Assembly: GCA_018674495.1 (NCBI GenBank)
Contig: JABHAA010000052.1
Span: 1 to 64,000 of the forward strand
Source: Rhodospirillaceae bacterium
GTDB taxonomy: Bacteria > Pseudomonadota > Alphaproteobacteria > Rhodospirillales > UBA2165
Direction of reading: 5' to 3'
DNA length: 64,000 nucleotides
This document shows positions 28,600 through 37,189 of this stretch, one piece after another. The position numbers were made by a program, and so were the translations under genes. The notes beneath the pieces are model-generated. The model was not told the origin of the DNA. It did no database searches and saw only the letters and a program-made list of their open reading frames with translations. Position 1 is the stretch's first letter. The number at the start of each line of letters is the position of its first letter.

Positions 28600-29801
28600 G
28601 GGTTTTTAGACCCGATTTGAAGTGCGATGCGCACCGCCAGCCGGCGGCCAACCTCGTCCTTGGAAAGGGTCGGCCAATCCTCGACGCCGCTATCGTCGAT
28701 CAGGTGTACCGTGTTGTCGTCGCCGCCGAAAGTGCCGGTGCCCGGGCCAACGTCGTTAGCGAGTATCCAATCGCAGCCCTTGGCGCGGCGCTTGTCGGTG
28801 GCTGCCGCGATCAGGTTTTCGGTTTCGGCGGCAAATCCCACCACCAGTTCCGGGCGCGCGGCGGACGGCTTCGAAAGGGTTGCCAGAATATCGGGGTTCT
28901 CGGTCAATTTGAGCGACGGTGCATGGCCGTTTTTCTTGAGCTTCTCAACCGCTTGATCGGCGGCGCGCCAATCACCGACGGCGGCGGCGCAGACCACGAT
29001 ATCGGCGGGCAATTCGGCCTCGCAGGCGGCCAGCATCTCCAAAGCCGTAGCCACGTGGCGGACGGTCATACCGGGCGGATCGGCCAGGTTGGTCGGCCCG
29101 CTGACCAGGATGGTTTCGGCGCCCTCGCCAACCAAAGCGCGGGCGATGGCGTGGCCTTGGCGGCCCGAGGAGCGATTGGCCAAATAGCGCACCGGATCGA
29201 TGGGCTCAAAGGTTGGGCCCGAAGTAACCACAGCGCGCTTGCCATTGAGCCGACCGCCGCCGGCCAGGGCGCCCCGCACCGCCTCGGCGATGTCGGCGGG
29301 CTCCGCCAGGCGGCCATAGCCAAACTCTCCGCACGCCATGTCACCTTCGACGGGGCCGATAAAACGAATACCGCGCGCGGTCAGGTTGCGCACATTGTCT
29401 TGCGTCGCGGCGTGCTCCCACATGCGCACATTCATGGCCGGCGCCACCAGCACCGGCTTGTCGGTGGCCAGCAAAGCGGTGGAGGCCAGATCGTCGGCAA
29501 GGCCGGCATTCATTTTCGCCATGATATCGGCGCTGGCCGGCATCACCAGAAGCAAATCCGCATCCCGGGACAGTTCGATATGGCCCATGTCGCTTTCATC
29601 GGTCAGCGAGAACAAATCCTGATAGACCGTGTCGCCGGAAAGCGCGGCCAGCGACAGAGGTGTCACGAACTGAGCGCCGCCTTTGGTCAGGATGCAGCGC
29701 ACGGCAATCCCGCCGGCGCGCAGCAGGCGGGTAAGCTCCAGGCTTTTATAGGCCGCGATGCCGCCCGATACGATCAGGAGAACGCGTTTAACATCACTCA
29801 T
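28596..29801 (-). CDS. coaBC: Bifunctional phosphopantothenoylcysteine decarboxylase/synthetase
   Basis: A 401-residue two-domain enzyme of coenzyme A synthesis. The N-terminal flavin decarboxylase (CoaC) begins [17 protein letters not shown] and contains the [10 protein letters not shown] substrate motif. The C-terminal CTP-dependent synthetase (CoaB) has [22 protein letters not shown] and [12 protein letters not shown] 29801 is preferred over an in-frame TTG four codons earlier. It overlaps dut by four bases, so both are cotranscribed. Confidence 0.95.
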   Translation of the reverse strand: MSDVKRVLLIVSGGIAAYKSLELTRLLRAGGIAVRCILTKGGAQFVTPLSLAALSGDTVYQDLFSLTDESDMGHIELSRDADLLLVMPASADIMAKMNAGLADDLASTALLATDKPVLVAPAMNVRMWEHAATQDNVRNLTARGIRFIGPVEGDMACGEFGYGRLAEPADIAEAVRGALAGGGRLNGKRAVVTSGPTFEPIDPVRYLANRSSGRQGHAIARALVGEGAETILVSGPTNLADPPGMTVRHVATALEMLAACEAELPADIVVCAAAVGDWRAADQAVEKLKKNGHAPSLKLTENPDILATLSKPSAARPELVVGFAAETENLIAAATDKRRAKGCDWILANDVGPGTGTFGGDDNTVHLIDDSGVEDWPTLSKDEVGRRLAVRIALQIGSKNP

Positions 29802-29839
29802 TGGGGTTACCAATAAAAATACGAACTGGTATTGTAGTT

Positions 29840-29868
29840 AATGTATCCGGTTGCTGGGATAATGGCAA
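29840..29868 (-). promoter_or_regulatory. Possible coaBC promoter
   Basis: On the minus strand TTGCCA (29868-29863), a 17-base spacer and TACATT (29845-29840) resemble a sigma-70 promoter about 40 bases before the coaBC ATG. The gap between ubiB and coaBC is AT-rich and otherwise empty. Confidence 0.4.
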
Positions 29869-29912
29869 GATTGGGATTATATTTATTTTTCAAGTACTTG
29901 CCGGTGGATTCT

Positions 29913-31451
29913 CTAAATTAATATTAGAACAAGAATCAGCGCGGCGATGACCAGCAGGTACATGCGCGAGGTAATCTGGAACCTTGGTTTTTGGGTGCCC
30001 ATGACGCCGAGAACGGATTTGGCGTCGATCTTCAGCCCGCCACCGGCGATCACCGAGGCGCTTTTTTCGATATCGGCGACCACCTTCGGCAACCGGCGAA
30101 GGCCTTCGGCGACCTCGGCGACGGCCTCGGCGATCTGTGCTTCGGGTCCCATATTGTCTTCCATCCAGCCTTCGATCAGCGGTTGCGCAAGGAACCACAT
30201 ATTGGCCTCGGGATAAATCTTGCGCCCCACCCCTTCGGCCACCAGCATGGTTTTTTGCAGCAACAGAAGCTGCGGCTGGGTTTCCATCTCGAAGGTTTCG
30301 GTAACCTGGAACAGTTGCGACAACAGCCGCGCGATGGAAATCTCGTTTTGTGGCCGGTCCAGGATCGGCTCGGCAATGGACCGGCAGGCCTGGGCGAAGG
30401 CTTCGACGGATTTGTCGGCGGGAACGTAGCCGGCCTCGAAATGGATTTCGGCAACCCGGCGGTAATCCCGGTTCAGGAAATTCATGAGCATTTCGCCGAG
30501 ATAGCGGCGGGTTGGTTTATCCAGCCGCCCCATGATGCCGAAGTCGACGGCGATGATGTCGCCATCTTCGCCCACGAACAGATTGCCAGGATGCTGATCG
30601 GCGTGAAAATAGCCGTCCCGGAAGACTTGCTTGAAAAACGCCGCCGCCGATTTTCTCAATATTTCGGCGGGCTCCAGCCCGGCATCGATCAGCGCCTGGC
30701 GCTCATCAATGGGGACGCCGCCGACCCGCTCCAGGGTCATCACCCGCCGGGCGGTGCGGCTCCAATCCACCGATGGCACGCGAAAGCTGGAATTGCCGGC
30801 AAAATTCTCCGCCAACTCTCCGGCGGCGGCGGCTTCCAGGCGCAAATCCATTTCCATGCGCACGGTTTCTTCAAAGGTGCGGATGATCTCCAGCGGCTTT
30901 AAGCGGCGCAGTTCGGGCCGGGTGCGTTCGGCCATGCCCGCCAGCCACCGGAACAATTCGAAATCCTTGGCGAAGGCCTCTTCGATGCCCGGGCGCAGCA
31001 CCTTGACCGCGACTTCGTCGCCATCGCTGGTGACCGCGAAATGCACCTGCGCGATGGAGGCGGCGGCGATCGGCTCATCGTCGAAAGATTGGAATAGGCT
31101 GTCCATATCCGCATTCAGGTCGCGGGCGATGGTGGCGCGCGCCTCGGCGCCCGAAAATGGCGGCAGATGGTCCTGCAACTCCGACAGATCGGCGGCCACC
31201 TCTTCGCCCAGAAAATCGGACCGGGTGGATAGCGCTTGGCCCAACTTAATGAAGCTGGGGCCCAGCTCCTGCAAGGCCGCCGCCAACCGTTCTCCGGGCC
31301 GCCCGGCGGTTTCCTTGCGCGCCAACAGCTTGGCGGCGCGCACCAGTCCGGGAGCAATCTCGGCGGTTTCCAGGGGAAACAGGGCATCGTAGCGAGCAAG
31401 CGTGCGCGCGATGCCGAATAGACGATAGATATTGCGGACCGACGAAAACAT
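29913..31451 (-). CDS. ubiB: ABC1/UbiB-family atypical kinase for ubiquinone biosynthesis
   Basis: A 512-residue membrane-associated ATPase/kinase-like protein needed for ubiquinone synthesis. The ABC1 signature KxGQ is in FIKLGQALSTRSDF, with the ATP-site lysine in VAVKVLRPG, the HADQHPGN catalytic loop and VDFGIMG. A hydrophobic C-terminal segment (LLVIAALILVLILI) anchors it in the membrane. ATG 31451 is two bases after the ubiE stop, so the genes are coupled. Confidence 0.94.
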   Translation of the reverse strand: MFSSVRNIYRLFGIARTLARYDALFPLETAEIAPGLVRAAKLLARKETAGRPGERLAAALQELGPSFIKLGQALSTRSDFLGEEVAADLSELQDHLPPFSGAEARATIARDLNADMDSLFQSFDDEPIAAASIAQVHFAVTSDGDEVAVKVLRPGIEEAFAKDFELFRWLAGMAERTRPELRRLKPLEIIRTFEETVRMEMDLRLEAAAAGELAENFAGNSSFRVPSVDWSRTARRVMTLERVGGVPIDERQALIDAGLEPAEILRKSAAAFFKQVFRDGYFHADQHPGNLFVGEDGDIIAVDFGIMGRLDKPTRRYLGEMLMNFLNRDYRRVAEIHFEAGYVPADKSVEAFAQACRSIAEPILDRPQNEISIARLLSQLFQVTETFEMETQPQLLLLQKTMLVAEGVGRKIYPEANMWFLAQPLIEGWMEDNMGPEAQIAEAVAEVAEGLRRLPKVVADIEKSASVIAGGGLKIDAKSVLGVMGTQKPRFQITSRMYLLVIAALILVLILI

Positions 31452-31453
31452 CT

Positions 31454-32254
31454 TCAGATACGCCGCGCCCAATGAATGGCGGCGATGCCGGCGCTCAGAT
31501 TTTGGAACTTCGGCGCGTGCAATCCAGCCTGCCTGATCATGGCAGAAAAGCTTTCCTGATCGGGAAAGCGGCGGATGCTTTCGGCGAGGTAAAGATAGGA
31601 GTCCCGGTCCTGAGCCACCACTTGGCCCAGCCAGGGCAGCACGTTGAAGGAATAGCGGTCATAAAGGGCCGCCAGGGCCGGGACCGCTATATGGCTGAAT
31701 TCCAGGCAAAAGAAACGCCCGCCCGGACGCAGCACCCGCCGGGCTTCTTCAAGGGCGGCGTCCAGATGGGTGACATTGCGCAAGCAAAATGCGGTGACAT
31801 AGACGTCGGCGCTGGAATCGGGAAACGGCAAGGCTTCGGCGTTGCCGCAAATCCAGTCGGGACCCTCGGTCATGCCCTTGTCGAGGCTGCGCCCGCGCCC
31901 GGTTTCCAGCATCTCCAGATTGATGTCGCAGATACGGACATCACCGGCGCCGGCATTCATCATGCGAAAGGCGATGTCGCCGGTGCCGCCGCCGACATCG
32001 ATAATCTGGTCACTGGGACGGGCCTTTAGGCGGCGCACCAGCTCGGCCTTCCAGGCCCGGTGCACGCCGGCGCTCATCAGATCGTTCATCAGATCGTAGC
32101 GCCCGGCGACGCTGTCGAACACGCCGCGCACCAGCTGAGTTTTTTCCTCCGGCGACACGCTTTGGCGGCCGAAATTCACGTTTGATGAGCCGCCCGGCGG
32201 CGGCGCTGGCGGCGGCGAAATGGCGCCGGTTGCCTGGTTTGTATCTTCGGACAT
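31454..32254 (-). CDS. ubiE: Demethylmenaquinone/ubiquinone methyltransferase
   Basis: A 266-residue SAM-dependent C-methyltransferase in ubiquinone synthesis. It has VFDSVAGRYDLMNDLMSAGVH, the SAM motif IIDVGGGTGDIAF, and LRNVTHLDAALEEARRVLRPGG with LEFS. ATG 32254 (MSEDTNQATG) is preferred; the N-terminus is a Pro/Gly-rich extension before the catalytic domain. It is divergent from mutM, with 45 bases between the starts. Confidence 0.94.
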   Translation of the reverse strand: MSEDTNQATGAISPPPAPPPGGSSNVNFGRQSVSPEEKTQLVRGVFDSVAGRYDLMNDLMSAGVHRAWKAELVRRLKARPSDQIIDVGGGTGDIAFRMMNAGAGDVRICDINLEMLETGRGRSLDKGMTEGPDWICGNAEALPFPDSSADVYVTAFCLRNVTHLDAALEEARRVLRPGGRFFCLEFSHIAVPALAALYDRYSFNVLPWLGQVVAQDRDSYLYLAESIRRFPDQESFSAMIRQAGLHAPKFQNLSAGIAAIHWARRI

Positions 32255-32299
32255 GGCAGGACCATAGCCGAAGACTTCCAAAACCGCTACTTTGTTGCC

Positions 32300-33142
32300 A
32301 TGCCCGAATTGCCCGAAGTCGAAACTGTGCGCCGTGGCTTGGCGCCGGCACTGGAAAACGCCACCCTGACCGCCGTTCAGGTGCGCATCCCCAAACTCCG
32401 TTGGCCGCTGCCGCCCGATCTGGCCGAGCGGCTAATCGGCAACCGCGTCGAGCGGCTCACCCGGCGGGCCAAATATTTGCTGGTCCATATGAGCGATGGC
32501 TGCGTCGTGATTATTCATCTGGGGATGAGCGGCCATATGACCGTGTGGCCCGAGGATGCGCCAACCCCCGGTCGCCACGATCACATCGATTTCGTGACCG
32601 ATGCCGGCGCCGTAATCCGCTTTACCGATCCGCGCCGTTTTGGCGCAGTACTGTTGGATCACGCCGATACTATTGATGATCATAAACTACTATCCAAGCT
32701 GGGGCCCGATCCCTTGTCCAACCAGTTCAACGCCGAAGAGTTGGCGCGCCGTCTCAAGGGCCGTAGCAGCCCGATCAAGGCGGCGCTTATGGATCAGCGT
32801 ATTGTCGCCGGGCTCGGCAATATCTATGTGTGCGAGAGCCTGTTCCGGTCCGCCATTTCGCCGAAACGCAAATCGGGAACCGTGCAGGGCAAGCGCGCCG
32901 AGGCTTTGACCGCCGCTATCCGCGGCGTCCTTGCCGATGCCATAGCCGCCGGCGGCACTAGCCTTCGTGATCATGTTTCACCCGATGGCACGCTTGGCTA
33001 TTTTCAACACCAATTCAGCGTCTATGGACGCCAAGGGGAGGCATGTCCGGGATGTACCTGCGATATCGAAAAAACCGGCGGAATCCAAAGACTGGTCCAG
33101 GCCGGCCGGTCCACATTTTATTGTTCCAGGCGGCAGCGTTAG
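32300..33142 (+). CDS. mutM: Formamidopyrimidine-DNA glycosylase (Fpg/MutM)
   Basis: A 280-residue base-excision repair glycosylase/AP lyase for 8-oxoguanine. It begins MPELPEVETVRRG with the catalytic Pro2 and Glu3, has the lysine in RRAKYLL (about residue 57) and the helix-two-turn-helix in the middle. The C-terminal zinc finger is unusual: CPGC and a following Cys (FYC) are present, but the fourth ligand position is Arg (CSRR). The expected pattern is Cys-x2-Cys, so metal binding may be altered. The next gene overlaps it by 100 bases. Confidence 0.93.
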   Translation: MPELPEVETVRRGLAPALENATLTAVQVRIPKLRWPLPPDLAERLIGNRVERLTRRAKYLLVHMSDGCVVIIHLGMSGHMTVWPEDAPTPGRHDHIDFVTDAGAVIRFTDPRRFGAVLLDHADTIDDHKLLSKLGPDPLSNQFNAEELARRLKGRSSPIKAALMDQRIVAGLGNIYVCESLFRSAISPKRKSGTVQGKRAEALTAAIRGVLADAIAAGGTSLRDHVSPDGTLGYFQHQFSVYGRQGEACPGCTCDIEKTGGIQRLVQAGRSTFYCSRRQR

Positions 33143-33492
33143 CCGCATTGCTGCTGGCCGGTCTGGGCGGAAGTACGCCGGCGGCGGCGCAATTCGTTCC
33201 CGGCATTGCTGAACTGCCGATGCTGGAGGGCCTGAAACCTGAGCCCGACGGAACGGTGGTGTTCGATACCCCCGAAGGCCGTATCGTGACCACCAGCCTG
33301 ACCGGCGCCGTCGATGAAAAGGCGGTGCGCGATTTCTATGGGGCGACGCTGGCGCAGCTCGGATGGCGCAAGCTCGCGGCGGGCCATTTCCGCCGGGAAG
33401 GCGAAAATCTGCTTCTCAGTATATCGCCGTTACCGGGCAATCTCATCCGGCTTGGCATTCGCGTGGCGCCAATCTCCCGCCGGTTGCCTTGA
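33043..33492 (+). CDS. Small exported protein of unknown function
   Basis: Up to 149 residues. A signal peptide is visible (basic stretch, then LFQAAALAALLLAGLGGSTP and AAAQ). The mature part has DTPEGRIVTTSLTG and DFYGATLAQLGWRKLAAGHF, a short alpha/beta pattern known from conserved alphaproteobacterial proteins next to mutM; I do not recognise a function. The ATG at 33043 lies within mutM in another frame; TTG 33121 would shorten the overlap but remove the basic N-region. rpsT follows. Confidence 0.6.
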   Translation: MSGMYLRYRKNRRNPKTGPGRPVHILLFQAAALAALLLAGLGGSTPAAAQFVPGIAELPMLEGLKPEPDGTVVFDTPEGRIVTTSLTGAVDEKAVRDFYGATLAQLGWRKLAAGHFRREGENLLLSISPLPGNLIRLGIRVAPISRRLP

Positions 33493-33609
33493 AGGCTACC
33501 CCCGTTATCCGGATTTTTTAAAGCCTGACATTCGTTTCCGGGGCTTGACGCGCCCCCAGCCCCCTTATATAAACCCGCCCTTCGCACCCTGAATTACGGA
33601 AGAATATCA

Positions 33610-33876
33610 ATGGCCAACATTCGTTCGGCAAAGAAGCGTATTCGGCGCACATCGCGTCAGGTCGTGGTCAACAGAAACCGCATCGGCGGTGTTCGCACGT
33701 CGATCAAAAAAGTCGAGCAGGCAATCCTGGACGGTGACGCGGCTGCGGCCAAGTCCGCCTTTCAAGACGTCCAGCCGATGATTATGCGCGGCGCCCAGAA
33801 AGGCATCATGCATCGCAACAAAGCGTCCCGCACCTTGTCGCGCCTGTCGGCCCGGGTCAAAGCCCTCCAAGCCTGA
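33610..33876 (+). CDS. rpsT: 30S ribosomal protein S20
   Basis: An 88-residue primary 16S rRNA-binding protein. The sequence begins MANIRSAKKRIRRTSRQVVVNRN and ends with KNKASRTLSRL-type HRNKASRTLSRLSARVKAL, as expected. GGAAG ten bases before the ATG is the ribosome-binding site. It precedes dnaA, an order common in proteobacteria, and is followed by a strong terminator. Confidence 0.97.
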   Translation: MANIRSAKKRIRRTSRQVVVNRNRIGGVRTSIKKVEQAILDGDAAAAKSAFQDVQPMIMRGAQKGIMHRNKASRTLSRLSARVKALQA

Positions 33877-34422
33877 TTCCGCCGCCGCCCGAAGACGTCT
33901 TGAAGCCGCATGTCATCCATGCGGCTTTTTTGATGGGCGCTTCCAATTTGCACCAAAAACGGCGCGCGATTCCAAATTGGCTAGCCTGTCAAGGAGATTA
34001 TTTTAGACGTTCTCTTTTCGGTCCTGTTGAATCAAATTTTATTGCCGAGTAAATTCTTGTTGTCGCGCGGCAATGAAAATTCAAAGATTTCGGATGGCGC
34101 ATGACTTGTAAACTATTCACGCAGGGCTTTTGAGGTTCCATAAATTCAATAAAAATCTGAAAATTAAAGTATTAATAAAAGAATACTTGAAAAATCTAAA
34201 TAAGTACCAATAATAATTAAAGTGCCAACTAAGGCTTCAGCCGGAACGTTTTTCCGGCATGTGGGCGGGAATATTCGCTCATATCTGGGACTATTCAGGG
34301 GGGGCAAATATCTTCTGTATTTTGCCTCTAAATAAAAGTTCGCGATGCCAGACGGCGTGTCGGCGGGCCGGGTAATAGGCTCTGGCGTCCAGGTGGGTGG
34401 TAAATTGATGGCTGGCAATTGA
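33877..34422. other. rpsT-dnaA intergenic region
   Basis: After the terminator at 33904-33931 the region is AT-rich (about 34000-34230) and probably carries the dnaA promoter. It also holds a small inverted repeat CCAATTTG/CAAATTGG (33943-33980) and a hairpin GCCGGAA/TTCCGGC (34240-34258). I find no DnaA boxes matching TTATCCACA, so it is not a clear replication origin. A minus-strand reading frame here is not convincing. Confidence 0.6.
33904..33931 (+). terminator. Intrinsic terminator after rpsT
   Basis: AGCCGCATG and CATGCGGCT form a perfect 9-bp stem around TCATC, followed by five T. Confidence 0.92.
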
Positions 34423-35811
34423 ATGAATACTTCTCGCGACGATCAACAACTTCAGACGGAATGGTACCGGGTATCGTCTCGGCTAAAAGCCGAAATCGGA
34501 GACACCGCTTTTGAGAATTGGGTGAAGCCCATTTCGGTTTCCGGGCTGGAAGGCAGCGAAGTGCGCTTGGGCGTGCCCAGCCGCTTCATGCGTGATTGGG
34601 TCAAGGCCAACTATCTCGACCGTCTGAAGGAATTGTGGGCCGGCGAGAATGAGAATGTGCATTCGGTTCAGGTGCGCATAGTTCCCAAATCGAAAGTCCA
34701 GGCGAGCGAAGAGACGGGGCAAGATGACCAGCCGGCCGAGACCGCGCCAGGCCCTGCGCCGGCGACCGGGTGGTCGGCGGGCTCCGATATCTCGGCGCCG
34801 CTGGATTCCAGATTTATTTTCTCCAAGTTTGTGGTCGGCAAACCCAACGAGTTTGCCTATGCGGCCGCGCGCCGTGTCGCCGAGGCGCCATCGGTGCCGT
34901 TTAATCCATTGTTCCTTTATGGCGGCGTCGGGCTTGGCAAAACCCATCTGATGAATGCCATTGCCTGGGAAATCCAGCAGCGCGATCCGACCCGCACGGT
35001 GATGTATCTGTCGGCGGAAAAATTCATGTACCGGTTTGTGCGCGCCTTGCGCGAGCAAAATACTGTCGATTTCAAAGACCAGTTCCGCTCGGTCGATGTC
35101 CTGATGATCGATGACGTTCAGTTCATCGGCGGACGCGATGCGACCCAGGAAGAATTTTTCCATACTTTTAACGCCCTCGTCGATCAGGGCCGCCAGATTA
35201 TTTTGTCGGCGGACAAATCGCCATCGGATTTGGAAGGGGTCGAGGAACGCCTCAAATCGCGGCTCAATTGCGGACTGGTTGCCGATATTCACGCCACCAC
35301 CTATGAATTGCGCTTGGCCATCCTGGAATCCAAGGCCGAACAGATTGAAATCGACGCGCCACAAAAGGTGCTCGAATTTCTGGCCCATAAAATCACCTCC
35401 AACGTTCGCGAATTGGAGGGGGCGCTCAACCGGGTGGCGGCGCACACGCAACTGATCGGGCGCGAACTGACCTTGGAGACCACGCAAGAGGTGCTGCACG
35501 ATCTGTTGCGCGCCAACGACCGCCGGGTCACCATCGAAGAGATCCAAAAACGGGTGGCCGAGCATTTCAATATACGCGTGTCGGACATGCATTCGGCCCG
35601 CCGTGCCCGCTCGGTGGCGCGCCCGCGCCAGGTTGCCATGTATCTGGCCAAGCAATTGACGTCACGCTCGCTGCCGGAAATTGGCCGCAAATTTGGCGGA
35701 CGCGACCACACTACGGTGATGCACGCGGTGAAAAAAGTGGATGAATTGCGTGACCACGATTCCACATTTGCCGAAGATGTGGAACTGTTGCGCCGGATGC
35801 TCGAAGGCTGA
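34423..35811 (+). CDS. dnaA: Chromosomal replication initiator DnaA
   Basis: A 462-residue AAA+ initiator that binds DnaA boxes and opens the origin. Domain I starts WYRVSSRLKAEIGDTAFENW. A Pro-rich domain II follows, then the ATPase with Walker A GGVGLGKTHLMNA (about residue 170), Walker B VLMIDDVQF and DNA-binding domain IV ending in GGRDHTTVMHAVKKV. dnaN, recF and gyrB follow in the conserved order. Confidence 0.97.
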   Translation: MNTSRDDQQLQTEWYRVSSRLKAEIGDTAFENWVKPISVSGLEGSEVRLGVPSRFMRDWVKANYLDRLKELWAGENENVHSVQVRIVPKSKVQASEETGQDDQPAETAPGPAPATGWSAGSDISAPLDSRFIFSKFVVGKPNEFAYAAARRVAEAPSVPFNPLFLYGGVGLGKTHLMNAIAWEIQQRDPTRTVMYLSAEKFMYRFVRALREQNTVDFKDQFRSVDVLMIDDVQFIGGRDATQEEFFHTFNALVDQGRQIILSADKSPSDLEGVEERLKSRLNCGLVADIHATTYELRLAILESKAEQIEIDAPQKVLEFLAHKITSNVRELEGALNRVAAHTQLIGRELTLETTQEVLHDLLRANDRRVTIEEIQKRVAEHFNIRVSDMHSARRARSVARPRQVAMYLAKQLTSRSLPEIGRKFGGRDHTTVMHAVKKVDELRDHDSTFAEDVELLRRMLEG

Positions 35812-35838
35812 ACCGGCTGCTGGCGGGTTTGTGGCTGG

Positions 35839-35875
35839 CGAAGCGTTTTACCTGGTTCGAAAACGCTTCGGTTTT
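35839..35875 (+). terminator. Terminator between dnaA and dnaN
   Basis: CGAAGCGTTTT at 35839-35849 pairs perfectly with AAAACGCTTCG at 35860-35870, followed by GTTTT. It separates dnaA from the dnaN transcript. Confidence 0.8.
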
Positions 35876-35885
35876 CATCGGTTTT

Positions 35886-35894
35886 TGCTATAAT
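35886..35894 (+). promoter_or_regulatory. Extended -10 promoter for dnaN
   Basis: TGCTATAAT matches the extended -10 consensus (TGnTATAAT) exactly. The -35 region falls in the terminator stem and is poor, which is typical of extended -10 promoters. It lies 155 bases before dnaN; the rest of that leader shows no gene. Confidence 0.6.
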
Positions 35895-36049
35895 AGGGGG
35901 CGAATCGTTTTGCCGCTCCCGGTGCGTGTCACTAGCCGGTGTCTGGTGGTGAATTCGTTGGAACATTATAGAAACAAACATGCGCGGCATTTGTGTGATT
36001 TTGTGCGACAGGGCCGGCAACCTTTGACCATAGGGAACGAACAAAACCC

Positions 36050-37168
36050 ATGAAAATTACCATCGAACGCGGTTTGCTGCTGAAGGTTCTCGCCCACATT
36101 CAAAGCATCGTCGAGCGGCGCAACACCATTCCAATATTGTCCAACGTGAAGTTTGATGCCCCCGACGGGCGGCTTAGTCTCAACGCCACCGATATGGATT
36201 TGGATATTGTCGAAACCATCCCCGCTGATGTGACCGTCAATGGCTCGACCACGGCGCCGGCGCACACTTTGTTCGATATTGTACGCAAGCTTCCCGAGGG
36301 TGCCCAGGTAGAGCTTGATTGCACCGGCGACGATGGCCAGTTGGTTTTGGTTGCCGGGCGCTCTCGTTTTACGCTGAGCTGCCTTCCGACCGAAGATTTT
36401 CCGGTGCTTTCCGGCGGCGAGCTACCGCACAGCTTTGCCATTTCGGTGGACGAACTAAAAAATCTGATCGATCGCACCCGCTTTGCCATCTCGACCGAGG
36501 AAACCCGCTATTATTTGAACGGAATTTATATTCACGCCGCCGATAGCGACGGCACGCCGGTTTTGCGCGCCGTGGCCACAGACGGCCACCGGTTGGCCAG
36601 CGTCGATCTGCCGCTTCCTGTGGGCGCCGCCGACATGCCAGGCGTCATTGTGCCCCGTAAAACGGTCACCGAGCTCCGCAAATTGATCGAGGATGCCGAG
36701 GGTGAGGTGCAGCTATCGCTGTCCGATACCAAGATACGGTTCGCCTTCGAAGATTGTGTGCTGACCTCCAAATTGATCGACGGAACGTTTCCCGATTATG
36801 ACCGGGTTATCCCGGCCGAAAACGACAAGGAGCTGGAGGTTGACGCCAAGCAATTCGCGGCGGCGGTGGACCGGGTATCGGCCATCTCGACTGAGAAATC
36901 CCGCGCCGTCAAATTGAGCCTCTCGGCCGGTAATTTGATGCTGTCGGCGAGCAGTCCCGACAATGACACGGCGACCGAGGAGCTGTCCGTCAATTATGAT
37001 GCCGGCGAGATCGAGATCGGCTTTAATTCGCGTTATCTGTTGGATATCACCCAGCAGATTGACGGCGAATTGGCCAGGCTCAAGCTGTCCGACGCGGCCT
37101 CGCCGACTCTGGTTCAGGATTCCGGCGACGACAGCGCGCTTTACGTCTTGATGCCGATGCGCGTTTAA
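36050..37168 (+). CDS. dnaN: DNA polymerase III beta sliding clamp
   Basis: A 372-residue ring-forming clamp for DNA polymerase III. Three clamp domains follow one another. It starts MKITIERGLLLKVLAHIQSI and contains RNTIPILSNV, GRSRFTLSCLPTEDFPVL and TDGHRLA. The end is SALYVLMPMRV, the usual clamp C-terminus. Confidence 0.97.
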   Translation: MKITIERGLLLKVLAHIQSIVERRNTIPILSNVKFDAPDGRLSLNATDMDLDIVETIPADVTVNGSTTAPAHTLFDIVRKLPEGAQVELDCTGDDGQLVLVAGRSRFTLSCLPTEDFPVLSGGELPHSFAISVDELKNLIDRTRFAISTEETRYYLNGIYIHAADSDGTPVLRAVATDGHRLASVDLPLPVGAADMPGVIVPRKTVTELRKLIEDAEGEVQLSLSDTKIRFAFEDCVLTSKLIDGTFPDYDRVIPAENDKELEVDAKQFAAAVDRVSAISTEKSRAVKLSLSAGNLMLSASSPDNDTATEELSVNYDAGEIEIGFNSRYLLDITQQIDGELARLKLSDAASPTLVQDSGDDSALYVLMPMRV

Positions 37169-37189
37169 GAGGATGCACTCCTGAACCTG

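Noticed and set aside
34164..34418. Minus-strand 84-codon frame before dnaA
   Set aside because: It lies in the dnaA leader, lacks a ribosome-binding site and resembles no family.
33877..34422. Replication origin upstream of dnaA
   Set aside because: The gap is AT-rich, but I find no DnaA boxes close to TTATCCACA and cannot compute skew.
35839..35870. tRNA T-loop-like GGTTCGAAAA
   Set aside because: It is the loop and arm of the dnaA terminator; no acceptor or anticodon stems exist around it.
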